From: Actinomycetes bacterium
Lineage (GTDB): Bacteria; Actinomycetota; Actinomycetes; Actinomycetales; Microbacteriaceae
Length of the DNA: 12,836 bases
Reading direction: 5' to 3'
NCBI GenBank assembly: GCA_023390155.1
Contig: JAEWDJ010000383.1
Location: 1-12,836 of the forward strand
Position 1 is the first letter of the stretch, and each line of letters opens with the position of its first letter. Shown here one piece after another: positions 1 through 6,536 of this stretch. The translations under genes and the position numbers were made by a program. A model generated the notes under the pieces. The model was given only the letters and a program-made list of their open reading frames with translations, was not told the origin of the DNA and searched no databases.

Positions 1-916
1 GCCGGACGCCGCCGCCTACCTCGACGTCGAGCTCGCCCGCTGGCCGGACGGCATCGCCGACACCACCCTCGGCGACTGGGTGAGCCCCGACGCCGATCCC
101 GGCGGCGGCAACGCGCCGGAGGACACCCGCATCGCTGCGACGGCGTTCCTGACCGGGGCGCTCGACATCGCCGCGAGCATGGCCGAGGTGCTCGGCCACG
201 ACCCCGCTCGCTGGCGCGCGGCGGCCTCGCGGCTGCGCGGCCGCTTCGTCGAGGAGTTCTTCGCCGCGGACCGCGCCCAGGTGATCGGCGTCGGGGACTC
301 CGGCGACCGGCAGACCCACCAGGTGCTCGCCCTGGCGTTCGACCTGCTGCCCGAGCGGCACCGGCAGCCGGTCGCGGACACCCTCGCACGCCTGGTCGCG
401 GAGAACGGCCACCACCTCAACACGGGCGCGCTCGGCACCAAGCACCTCCTCCCCCAGCTCACGCGCTACCGCCACGCCGACGTGGCGCTGGCCGTCGCAC
501 AGCAGGTCGACTATCCGAGCTGGGGGCTGTGGGTCGCCGCCGGGGCGACCTCCCTCTGGGAGCACTGGAGTCCCTCCGCCCGATCGCACGGCCACTACTT
601 CCTCGGCACGATCGACGACTGGCTGTTCGGCGCGGTCGCGGGGATCTCCCCGGCCGCCCCCGGGTGGCGGACGGTGCGGATCGCTCCGGCCGTGCTGCAG
701 CTCGCGTGGGCGGAGGCCGAGGTCCTCACCCCGCGTGGGCGCGCGGCCGTGCGCTGGCGGCGGGAGGACGGCCGTGTCCTCCTCACGGTCGAGGTCCCGA
801 GCGGGGCCGACGCGACGGTGGAGGTCGCCGGGCGCTCCTGGAACCTCCCGGCGGGCCGGCACGAGCTCACGGCACCCCTCTCCGCCGTTCAGGACCCGGT
901 CGGCTCGTCGCGGTAG
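1..916 (+). CDS. GH78 alpha-L-rhamnosidase, C-terminal part (5' end outside window)
   Basis: The frame is open from base 2 to the TAG at 914-916, giving about 304 residues; GH78 enzymes are usually 700-1000 residues, so most of the protein, including any signal peptide and the acid-residue region, lies off the left edge. Seen: a GDW motif (71-79), then an (alpha/alpha)6-barrel-like stretch with LGTKHLLPQL, YPSWGLW, ATSLWEHW, RSHGHYFLGTIDDWLF and GISPAAPGW, the typical order of the GH78 catalytic domain and its trailing beta-sandwich. The Glu codon at 560-562 in the LWEHW motif matches the position of the family's conserved C-terminal catalytic glutamate. The family hydrolyses terminal alpha-L-rhamnose from glycosides and pectic or other polysaccharides with inversion. 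The last 28 bp overlap the 3' end of the opposing dehydrogenase gene. Its location in or outside the cell cannot be judged without the N-terminus. Confidence 0.9.
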   Translation, partial: PDAAAYLDVELARWPDGIADTTLGDWVSPDADPGGGNAPEDTRIAATAFLTGALDIAASMAEVLGHDPARWRAAASRLRGRFVEEFFAADRAQVIGVGDSGDRQTHQVLALAFDLLPERHRQPVADTLARLVAENGHHLNTGALGTKHLLPQLTRYRHADVALAVAQQVDYPSWGLWVAAGATSLWEHWSPSARSHGHYFLGTIDDWLFGAVAGISPAAPGWRTVRIAPAVLQLAWAEAEVLTPRGRAAVRWRREDGRVLLTVEVPSGADATVEVAGRSWNLPAGRHELTAPLSAVQDPVGSSR

Positions 917-1950
917 ATGCGCTCGACGACCTCGACGGCGCGCGCAGCCCGGGCGGCGCCCTCGGTGAGCTCCCGCGCCGCTTCGCCCTGCCCCGCGCGG
1001 GCCGCGAGCACGGCGTCGATCAACGCACGGACCGGCTCCCCGTTGGGGTAGGCCGACTCACCCTCGCCCGGCTCGATGCGCTCGGCGTCACCGCCGGCGA
1101 CGGCCCAGTCGAGGGTCGCCCGCGCCAGGTCGTGCCGGGCGACGCCCTGCGTGCCCAGGTAGGTGATCGACTGCTGGGCGGGCTGCCCGGGCAGCGTCTC
1201 ACCGGACGAGAAGATGCCCGCGACGGCACCGCCCGAGAGCCGCAGCGAGAGGGTGTTGGCGATGTCCATGCGCGGCGCCACGAAGACGCTCTCCGCGGCG
1301 ATGCGCTCGGGATGGGCGTCGGTGGCGTCGAAGATCGCGGACACGATGTGGCTGGTCTGCGACTGGCCGTGGCCGCCGCCCGAGAGCGCGACGTCGGCGT
1401 AGGTGCCGGGCAGCGGCGCGACCGCGTGCGGCCGATCGACCCGGCGGAGGTACTCGTCCACGTCGCCGGCGTAGAGCGGGGCCGTGTACGACTCGAACAC
1501 GCCGTGCACGGCGACCAGCGAGCCCAGCTCCCCCTGCACGAGCAGCGCGCGCACCCTCCGAGCCGCGCGCGTGTACTGGTACGGCAGGCTGACCGAGAGC
1601 GCGAGCCCGCGGGACGCCGCCAGCTCCACCAGCTCACGGGCCTCGGCCGCGTGCAGCGTGAACGGCTTCTCCACCAGCACGCCGGCTCCGGCCAGCAGGG
1701 CGGCCCGCGCGGCGTCGACGTGGAACGCGGCGGGAGAGGCGACGACCACGACGTCGAGGTCAACGGCGGCCAGCATCTCCGCCACCGTCGCAAAGCCTCG
1801 CACGCCCGGATCGAGCGCGGTCACGCTCGCGAGCCGTTCGGGGTCCGGATCGGTCGCGGCGACCAGCCGCGCCTCCGGGTGGGACCGGATGGCGGGGAGG
1901 TGCGCGTGGTGCGCCCACCACCCGCTCCCGACGAGGCCGACGTTCAGCAT
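889..1950 (-). CDS. Gfo/Idh/MocA-family NAD(P)-dependent oxidoreductase
   Basis: A 353-residue protein of normal family length. The N-terminus (residues 4-13, GLVGSGWWA) is a Rossmann dinucleotide loop preceded by a beta strand, and an acidic residue follows the second strand (D34). The EKP motif with its conserved lysine is at residues 94-96. The central motif at 191-201 reads GGGHGQSQTSH: the histidine of the usual DxGxH is kept, but the aspartate position is serine. The family oxidises or reduces sugars, inositols and sugar derivatives in the cytoplasm. Here it is the last gene of the importer operon, so an imported sugar or its derivative is the likely substrate (inference). The ATG at 1950 is preceded by AGAGGA (1960-1955). 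A perfect hairpin lies between it and the binding-protein gene, so its level may differ from the transporter's. Its 3' end overlaps the rhamnosidase gene by 28 bp. Confidence 0.9.
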   Translation of the reverse strand: MLNVGLVGSGWWAHHAHLPAIRSHPEARLVAATDPDPERLASVTALDPGVRGFATVAEMLAAVDLDVVVVASPAAFHVDAARAALLAGAGVLVEKPFTLHAAEARELVELAASRGLALSVSLPYQYTRAARRVRALLVQGELGSLVAVHGVFESYTAPLYAGDVDEYLRRVDRPHAVAPLPGTYADVALSGGGHGQSQTSHIVSAIFDATDAHPERIAAESVFVAPRMDIANTLSLRLSGGAVAGIFSSGETLPGQPAQQSITYLGTQGVARHDLARATLDWAVAGGDAERIEPGEGESAYPNGEPVRALIDAVLAARAGQGEAARELTEGAARAARAVEVVERIYRDEPTGS

Positions 1951-1970
1951 GGTGTCCTCTCGATGGGGAT

Positions 1971-1998
1971 GCCGGCCCGCGGGAGGCCGCGGGCCGGC
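1971..1998 (-). terminator. Perfect GC-rich hairpin between binding-protein and dehydrogenase genes
   Basis: The arms 1971-1982 (GCCGGCCCGCGG) and 1987-1998 are exact reverse complements: 12 bp, all G/C, with a 4-base loop. It starts 21 bp after the binding-protein stop and ends 20 bp before the dehydrogenase start in the direction of transcription. No U-run follows, so it is better read as an intercistronic mRNA-stabilising or attenuating stem than as a full terminator. Similar stems next to solute-binding-protein genes commonly give the binding protein higher expression than the rest of an operon. It ends before the AGAGGA ribosome site of the dehydrogenase and does not cover it. Confidence 0.65.
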
Positions 1999-2019
1999 AG
2001 GTTCTGCGGGATGGGCGGG

Positions 2020-3450
2020 CTACTTCACCCAGTCGTCCGTCCACTTGCCGTCGGCGGCGACTTCCTTCGCGCCGGTCGTCCAGTCGGTCAGCGTCTGGGC
2101 GAGCTCCTCGTCGAGCGACTTGTTCCCGGTCAGGTAGCCGGTGTAGATCGCCTGGCCGAGCACCGCCTTCGGCAGCAGCGACGGCTGCGGCACGATCGGG
2201 TTGAGCGCCCAGTCGCCGGAGGTCAGGCCCTCCAGCCCCGGAGCGGGCTTCGCGCCGGCGAGGGCGGGGATGCCGCCGGTCTTGTCGAGCCAGGGCTGGA
2301 TGCCGACGGGGCTGGAGGCGAACTGCAGGAACTTGACGGCCGCGGCCAGCTTCTCGCCCTTGGTCGTCGCCGGGATCATGTAGCTGGTGCCGCCGGTGCT
2401 CGCGCCCGAGCGGGCCGCCTCACCGGTGGAGAGCGGCGAGTCCTTCGTGGTGACGGTCGGGAACGGCAGCGTCCCGTACTTCCACTTCACGTCCTCGAGG
2501 CTGTTGGCCGAGAAGTTCGCGCCGAACGACATCCCGGCCTTGCCGGCCAGGAACTCCTGCGCGCCGGTGAAGGCGGCGCCCGTGGTGGCGACACCCGACC
2601 AGTTGGGCGTCGCGCACTCGTCGACGACCTTCTTGGCCAGCGTGTAGGCCTCGCCGATCTCGGGGACGTTCTGCGGCGTGAACTCGCCGGTCAGCACGCC
2701 CTTGGCGAAGTCCTTGACCGAGATCTGCTTCGAGGTGCCCGGGGTGCCGTCGGGCGCGTAGACGTTGAGCTTGTCGAAGTACTTGGTGAGCAGCATCGAC
2801 ATGATCGGCTTCACCACGTTGTTCTGCGCCAGGTAGCTGTTGTCGAACGCGAGCGGGGTGAAGCCGGCCTTCTTGATCGCCTTGCAATCGGTGATCAGCT
2901 CGCCGTAGGTCGCCGGCGGCTTGGCGATCTTGGCCTTCTCGAACACGTCCTTGTTGTAGTAGATGCCGCTGATGTAGAGGTTGAACGGCACGAACTCGTA
3001 GTGCAGCGCCGCGTTGCGCCCCGCGTTCGCCTCGCCCCCGATGTAGTCGGGGTTGAACGCGGTGATCCACTCCTTGTTGCCCTCGATGTACGGGTTCGGC
3101 TTCGCGAAGTAGCTGTCGAGGGCGACGACCTGGTCGGGCTTGTGCGAGGCCTGGTTGAACACCAGCTCCGGCGCGGTGCCCGCCGCGAGCTGCGTCGACA
3201 GGGTCTGGTAGAACTCGGTCAGCGGCAGCACGACGGTGTCGACCTTGATGTCCGGCTCGGCCTTCTCGAACCGGGCGACCAGGTCCTCCCACGCCGGGCC
3301 GAAGCTCTGCGCGTTCGTGTTCCACTGGTTCGGCCCGGCGATCGTGATGGTCACCTTGTCCGTCTGGGTGCCGGGTGCGCAGCCGGTGAGTGCCACGGCC
3401 GCGGCTCCGATCACGGCGATCGCCGCGTATCGGGTGAGCTTGTCATACAT
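2020..3450 (-). CDS. ABC transporter sugar-binding lipoprotein (extracellular solute-binding family 1)
   Basis: A 476-residue protein, slightly longer than the typical 420-450 of the family. The signal peptide is lipoprotein type: positively charged start, hydrophobic run AAIAVIGAAAVALTG, and a lipobox LTGC with the acylated cysteine at residue 24, so the protein should be tethered to the outer face of the membrane. The mature part has the features of the UgpB/MalE-like family: ITIAGPNQW near the start, FEKAEPDIKVDTVVLP, and a stretch near GEAARSGASTGGTSYMIPA that matches the usual hinge-proximal segment. Many aromatic residues fit a sugar ligand. It lies 54 bp after the MalG-type permease gene, with an AGAAGG site about 11 bases before the ATG. 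The ligand is unknown; the neighbouring rhamnosidase and secreted glycanase suggest an oligosaccharide, perhaps one containing rhamnose (inference). Confidence 0.93.
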   Translation of the reverse strand: MYDKLTRYAAIAVIGAAAVALTGCAPGTQTDKVTITIAGPNQWNTNAQSFGPAWEDLVARFEKAEPDIKVDTVVLPLTEFYQTLSTQLAAGTAPELVFNQASHKPDQVVALDSYFAKPNPYIEGNKEWITAFNPDYIGGEANAGRNAALHYEFVPFNLYISGIYYNKDVFEKAKIAKPPATYGELITDCKAIKKAGFTPLAFDNSYLAQNNVVKPIMSMLLTKYFDKLNVYAPDGTPGTSKQISVKDFAKGVLTGEFTPQNVPEIGEAYTLAKKVVDECATPNWSGVATTGAAFTGAQEFLAGKAGMSFGANFSANSLEDVKWKYGTLPFPTVTTKDSPLSTGEAARSGASTGGTSYMIPATTKGEKLAAAVKFLQFASSPVGIQPWLDKTGGIPALAGAKPAPGLEGLTSGDWALNPIVPQPSLLPKAVLGQAIYTGYLTGNKSLDEELAQTLTDWTTGAKEVAADGKWTDDWVK

Positions 3451-3504
3451 CCTTGTATTGCCCTTCTGTGGGTGTGCCTCGGGAGAGTGAGTGGTGCGTC
3501 CGGC

Positions 3505-4386
3505 TCAATGGGCTCCGGGGAGCCCTCCCTGGATGCCGGCCAGGAAGTACTTGGAGAGGAAGAGGAAGAGGAGCAGGAGCGGCAGGCTCGCGATCATGTA
3601 GCCGGCGAACATCGCTCCGTAGTCGGTGCCCGCCTGCCCGCGGAAGAAGAGGAGCCCGACGCTCACGGGTTTGAGCGCGTTGTTCGTGACGGTGAGCAGC
3701 GGCCAGAAGAAGTCGTTCCACACCCCGATGACCGTCAGCAGGGAGACCGTGCCGACGACGGGGAGCGACAGCGGCAGCATGATCGAGCCGAACAGGCGGC
3801 CGGTGCCCGCGCCGTCGACCTTCGCGGCGTCGAAGAGCTCCTGCGGGATCCCCTCGATGAACGTCTTCATCAGGATGGTGCCGAGCACCGCGCCGCCGGC
3901 GATCCGCGGCAGGATCAGCACCCACAGCGTGTTGAGCAGCCCGAGGTCGCGCATCATCACGAACAGCGGGATCAGGCTCGCGATGCCGGGCACCATCAGC
4001 AGCGCGACCACCATCGCGAAGAAGAACGCGCGCCCGGGGAACTGGAACCGGGCGAACACGAACCCCGAGACCAGGCTGAGCAGGACGATGCCGACGATCG
4101 AGATGACCGCCACGATGATCGAGACCGCCATGAAGGGCGCGATCTGGTTCCACGCGGCGAGGTAGTTCTCGAAGTGGAAGGGGAACGTCGGGATCCAGTA
4201 GTTCGACGCGAACTGCTCGTTGGTCTTGACCGACGTCGTCAGCACGAAGAGGTACGGCAGCAGGCCGACGGCCGCGATGACGATGAGCGCGATGTGGATG
4301 GCGGTGCTCGACCGGCGGGTGCGCCGGCTCGAGGAGCGGCTGCCGTGGCGGGCCCGGGACGTGGTCTCGACGGACGCAGCGGACAT
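3505..4386 (-). CDS. Carbohydrate ABC transporter permease, MalG type
   Basis: A 293-residue inner-membrane protein with about six membrane helices. It has a long, Arg/Ser-rich cytoplasmic N-terminus (residues 1-28), a first helix at roughly 29-50, and the EAA loop at 183-206 (ELFDAAKVDG then MLPLSLP), which docks the ATPase subunit. The ending near YFLAGIQGGLPGAH is typical of MalG-type subunits (usual form F..G...GavKG). It pairs with the MalF-type subunit encoded 3 bp upstream. Its ribosome site (AAAGGGA, 4401-4395) lies inside the end of that gene, so the two are probably translationally coupled. No ATP-binding subunit is in the window, as is usual for this transporter class in Actinobacteria, where one shared MsiK-type ATPase serves many importers (established knowledge). 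Confidence 0.94.
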   Translation of the reverse strand: MSAASVETTSRARHGSRSSSRRTRRSSTAIHIALIVIAAVGLLPYLFVLTTSVKTNEQFASNYWIPTFPFHFENYLAAWNQIAPFMAVSIIVAVISIVGIVLLSLVSGFVFARFQFPGRAFFFAMVVALLMVPGIASLIPLFVMMRDLGLLNTLWVLILPRIAGGAVLGTILMKTFIEGIPQELFDAAKVDGAGTGRLFGSIMLPLSLPVVGTVSLLTVIGVWNDFFWPLLTVTNNALKPVSVGLLFFRGQAGTDYGAMFAGYMIASLPLLLLFLFLSKYFLAGIQGGLPGAH

Positions 4387-4389
4387 GGC

Positions 4390-5364
4390 TCAGATCCCTT
4401 TCACGTTGGTCGTGGAGTCCCGGCGCTTGACCAGGGCGACGATGGCGCTGAAGAACACGGTGAGGACGAACAGCGTCGTGGAGAGCGCGGCGGCGTATCC
4501 CCACCGCCCGCCCGAGAACGCCTCGTTCAACATCCGGATGACGGGCACCGTGGTCGCGTTGTCCGGCCCGCCGTTGGTGAGGATGTAGGCGACGAAGCCG
4601 TACTGCAGCGTCTCGATGATCACCAGGATGAGCAGGAGCTGCACCTGGCGGCCCATCAGCGGCAGATCGATCAGGAAGAGCCGCTGGATGCGGTTGACGC
4701 CGTCGAGCGAGCTGGCCTCCAGGATCTCCTTCGGGATGTTCTGCAGCGTGGAGTAGAACATCAGGAACGGCAGCCCGGCCACGAAGGGGAAGCCGATGAA
4801 CAGCAGCGCGATCAGGGCCAGATGCGGGTCGCCCAGCCAGTTCTGCGCCAGGTCGCCCAGCCCGAGCGAGGTGAGCGCGGTGTTGATGACGCCGTCGTTC
4901 GGCTGGTAGAGGAACGACCAGATGAGCGCCGTGACGACACCGGGGAACGCCATCGGGATGATGAGCAGCGTCCGGTAGACGAACTGCGCGCGCTCGCTCC
5001 GCAGTGAGATCAGCAGCTCGGCGGCGGCGAGGGGGATCACCCACGACACGACGCCGAACAGGAAGATGATGCCCAGGTTCTTGAACGACTCCCACCAGAG
5101 CTGGTCGCCCAGCATGGTCGCGTAGTTGTCGAAGCCGATGAAGGTCGACTCCTGCCCGGGGTTCCAGTTCCAGAACGAGTGGAAGATCCCGCTGGCCGCC
5201 GGGTAGTAGCAGAAGACGCCGAGCATGATCGCCAGCGGCGCGAGGCCGAGGTAGGCGCCCCAGCTGAACGAGAGTCGCCCGGGCCGCCGTCGCCGGGCCG
5301 GCCGTTCGGGCGCGATCGCGACAACCTCCGGCACCACCCGGTCGGGTGTCTGAATATCGGCCAT
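4390..5364 (-). CDS. Carbohydrate ABC transporter permease, MalF/UgpA type
   Basis: First gene of the importer operon, 324 residues. The N-terminal cytoplasmic tail (1-33) is charged and ends in an Arg-rich patch. Helix 1 runs at about 36-58 and is followed by a short extracellular segment with the family motif FIGFDNYATML. Further helices lie near 97-117, 130-152, 183-204, 240-263 and 291-312. The EAA loop is at 213-236 (EILEASSLDG then FLIDLPLM), and the NGGPDNAT stretch before the last helices is typical of MalF/UgpA-like subunits. The ATG at 5364 has a GGAGGG ribosome site a few bases upstream. A promoter with a perfect TTGACA box inside a likely IclR operator lies about 75-105 bp upstream, so the operon is probably controlled by the divergent regulator. 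Confidence 0.94.
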   Translation of the reverse strand: MADIQTPDRVVPEVVAIAPERPARRRRPGRLSFSWGAYLGLAPLAIMLGVFCYYPAASGIFHSFWNWNPGQESTFIGFDNYATMLGDQLWWESFKNLGIIFLFGVVSWVIPLAAAELLISLRSERAQFVYRTLLIIPMAFPGVVTALIWSFLYQPNDGVINTALTSLGLGDLAQNWLGDPHLALIALLFIGFPFVAGLPFLMFYSTLQNIPKEILEASSLDGVNRIQRLFLIDLPLMGRQVQLLLILVIIETLQYGFVAYILTNGGPDNATTVPVIRMLNEAFSGGRWGYAAALSTTLFVLTVFFSAIVALVKRRDSTTNVKGI

Positions 5365-5439
5365 GTGCCCTCCACGTCGAGTCGGCGCTGACGGGGGTCC
5401 GATCCGAGAAGGCCTCGGGGTTCAGCGCGCGGCGCTCGC

Positions 5440-5468
5440 AGTCTTCCAGAGCGAAAGGTTCATGTCAA
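5440..5468 (-). promoter_or_regulatory. Predicted promoter of the importer operon
   Basis: Read on the minus strand: a perfect TTGACA (5468-5463), a 17-base spacer, then AAGACT (5445-5440), which keeps three of six consensus -10 bases. Transcription would start near 5433, about 69 bases before the permease ATG. The -35 box lies inside the 36-bp half-site array at 5458-5493, so a protein bound there would block or contact RNA polymerase. The -35 is strong; the -10 is weak, and there is no experimental support. Confidence 0.5.
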
Positions 5469-5493
5469 GGGATCTGCGTTCACGCTGGTGAAC
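5458..5493. promoter_or_regulatory. Predicted IclR-family operator, site A
   Basis: This stretch holds GTTCA at 5458-5462, GTTCAC at 5478-5483 and GTGAAC at 5488-5493. The last two form a perfect 6-4-6 inverted repeat (loop GCTG). The first half-site lies exactly 20 bp, about two helical turns, before the second. The same spacing is found at 6480-6515. IclR-family proteins commonly bind such short GTTC/GAAC-like palindromes, often as paired dimers. The site covers the -35 box of the importer operon and lies 115 bp before the IclR gene start, so it could control both directions. Confidence 0.6.
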
Positions 5494-5511
5494 TTATGGC
5501 CGCATCCTGCC

Positions 5512-5525
5512 CGAAAAGTTCAGGG
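5512..5525. promoter_or_regulatory. Extra GTTCA half-site upstream of the IclR gene
   Basis: The stretch CGAAAAGTTCAGGG resembles the CGAAA-GTTCA block found just before sites A and B. Its GTTCA (5518-5522) lies exactly 40 bp after the second GTTCA of site A. AAGTTCA (5516-5522) is also the reverse complement of TGAACTT (5489-5495). It may be an auxiliary operator for autoregulation of the IclR gene. A single half-site is weak evidence on its own. Confidence 0.35.
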
Positions 5526-5607
5526 GGCTGTATTCTGATCCTATCGACGGGATGATTTTCCGGACGAGAATGCGGCGCAACGACGCGCTGAGCGAGGGAA
5601 GGACATC

Positions 5608-6381
5608 ATGGCGGCGGACGACAAGGGGACCAGCGTCAAGTCGGCGGAGCGCGCCCTCGGCCTCATCGAGTTCGTGAGCGAGCACGAGAGCGTCAGCTTC
5701 GGCGAGATCCTGACCGAGCTCTCCATCCCGCGCTCCAGCGCGCACGGGCTCCTCCAGACCCTGACAGCCACGGGCTGGGTGTCGCACGACCCCCGAACGC
5801 GCCAGTACTCCCTCGGCCTGCGCGCCTGGCAGATCGGCCAGAACTTCCGCGGCAACACCGACCTCCTCGGCATCGTGCGCCCGATCATGGACCGCCTCGC
5901 CGCGAGCGCGGGCGAGACCGTGCAGCTGGCGCAGCTCGACGGCGTCAACAACGTCTACATCGCCATCAGCCAGCCCGCCCGCACGATGCGCCTCGCCTCC
6001 TCGGTCGGCACGCAGCTCCCGGCGCACGCCACCGGCATCGGCAAGGCGCTGCTCAGCCTGCTCCCGCCAGAGGAGGCCGAGCGCCGGCTCCGCGCGGCAG
6101 CGCCCCTCGCACACCTGACCGAGAACACCGTGTCGGACGTGGACGAGCTTCTGGCCCTGCTGGACCGCGTGCGCGACGAGGGCTTCGCCGTCGACGACGA
6201 GGAGTACATCAGCGGCTGCCGCTGCGTCGCCGTGCCCCTCCCGTTCCTGTCGGACGGGTATCGCCAGATGGCGCTCTCGCTGACCATGCCCACCTCCCGG
6301 ACCACCGCCGGCTGGCCGCTCGACGTCTACGACACCCTGCGCGGGACCGTGGCCGAGCTCGAGGCGACCATCCGCCCCTAG
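5608..6381 (+). CDS. IclR-family transcriptional regulator
   Basis: A 257-residue protein, normal for the family. The N-terminal winged helix-turn-helix covers about residues 9-70 (SVKSAERALGLIEFV, FGEILTELSIPRSSAHGLLQTL, GWVSHDPRTRQYSLG). The C-terminal effector domain has the family signature around residues 134-150 (GTQLPAHATGIGKALLS) and a later DDEEYISGCRCVAVPL block (196-210) with Glu199 and Cys206 at positions that line the ligand pocket in family structures. IclR proteins are dimers or tetramers that release or activate promoters on binding a small metabolite. The gene sits between the divergent importer operon and the secreted glycanase gene, both carrying the same predicted operator, so it is probably the local regulator. 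The effector would be a breakdown product of the glycan (inference). The start is supported by AGGGAAGGA ending 4 bases before the ATG. Confidence 0.94.
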   Translation: MAADDKGTSVKSAERALGLIEFVSEHESVSFGEILTELSIPRSSAHGLLQTLTATGWVSHDPRTRQYSLGLRAWQIGQNFRGNTDLLGIVRPIMDRLAASAGETVQLAQLDGVNNVYIAISQPARTMRLASSVGTQLPAHATGIGKALLSLLPPEEAERRLRAAAPLAHLTENTVSDVDELLALLDRVRDEGFAVDDEEYISGCRCVAVPLPFLSDGYRQMALSLTMPTSRTTAGWPLDVYDTLRGTVAELEATIRP

Positions 6382-6479
6382 CGCAGCCCGCGCCCTTCCG
6401 TCGCGGTGCGCCGAGCACGGCTTCGCCCTTTCCGCACCCTTGCTTTCCTTCTCCCCGTGCGTGTAGCTTCATCGCGAAA

Positions 6480-6515
6480 GTTCATTAACCAGCATTCTGG
6501 TTCGTATATGTGAAC
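6480..6515. promoter_or_regulatory. Predicted IclR-family operator, site B
   Basis: GTTCA at 6480-6484, GTTCG at 6500-6504 and TGAAC at 6511-6515 have the same 20-bp and 11-bp offsets as site A at 5458-5493, and both are preceded by GCGAAA. Here the right-hand pair is GTTC-N8-GAAC. Two more inverted repeats are nested in the same DNA: AGTTCA/TGAACT (6479-6484 and 6511-6516) and AACCAG/CTGGTT with a 4-base gap (6487-6502). It ends 21 bp before the GTG of the secreted glycanase. A weak promoter (TTCATT at 6481, 18-base spacer, TATATG at 6505) would lie inside it; an alternative is TTGCTT (6440) with TAGCTT (6464). Either way, binding here should affect transcription of the gene. Confidence 0.6.
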
Positions 6516-6524
6516 TCAACGGAT

Positions 6525-6530
6525 AAGGGA
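6525..6530 (+). promoter_or_regulatory. Ribosome-binding site fixing the glycanase start at 6537
   Basis: AAGGGA lies 6 bases before the GTG at 6537. An earlier in-frame GTG at 6510 has no ribosome site and overlaps the predicted operator, so the later start is preferred. It also gives an N-region of ordinary length before the twin-arginine motif. Confidence 0.7.
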
Positions 6531-6536
6531 GTCCCT

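Noticed and set aside
529..5007. A 1492-codon open frame on the plus strand
   Set aside because: It runs antisense to the dehydrogenase, binding-protein and permease genes, is dominated by Arg, Gly, Asp, Glu and His, and matches no domain. It is a codon-bias shadow of high-GC genes on the other strand.
3443..5095. A 550-codon minus-strand open frame covering both permeases
   Set aside because: It is a frame-shifted reading of the two permease genes, rich in Arg and His with no membrane helices, while the real frames show conserved EAA loops and helices.
5404..5418. CCGAG/CTCGG inverted repeat in the leader of the importer operon
   Set aside because: A 5-bp stem is expected by chance at this GC content and nothing else suggests a riboswitch or attenuator there.
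6382..6470. Search for a terminator after the IclR gene
   Set aside because: Only a 4-bp stem (GTGC/GCAC near 6407-6419) was seen with no T-run, so no terminator is called.
6510..6536. Earlier GTG start for the glycanase
   Set aside because: There is no ribosome site before it and it overlaps the predicted operator; the GTG at 6537 has AAGGGA at 6-base spacing.
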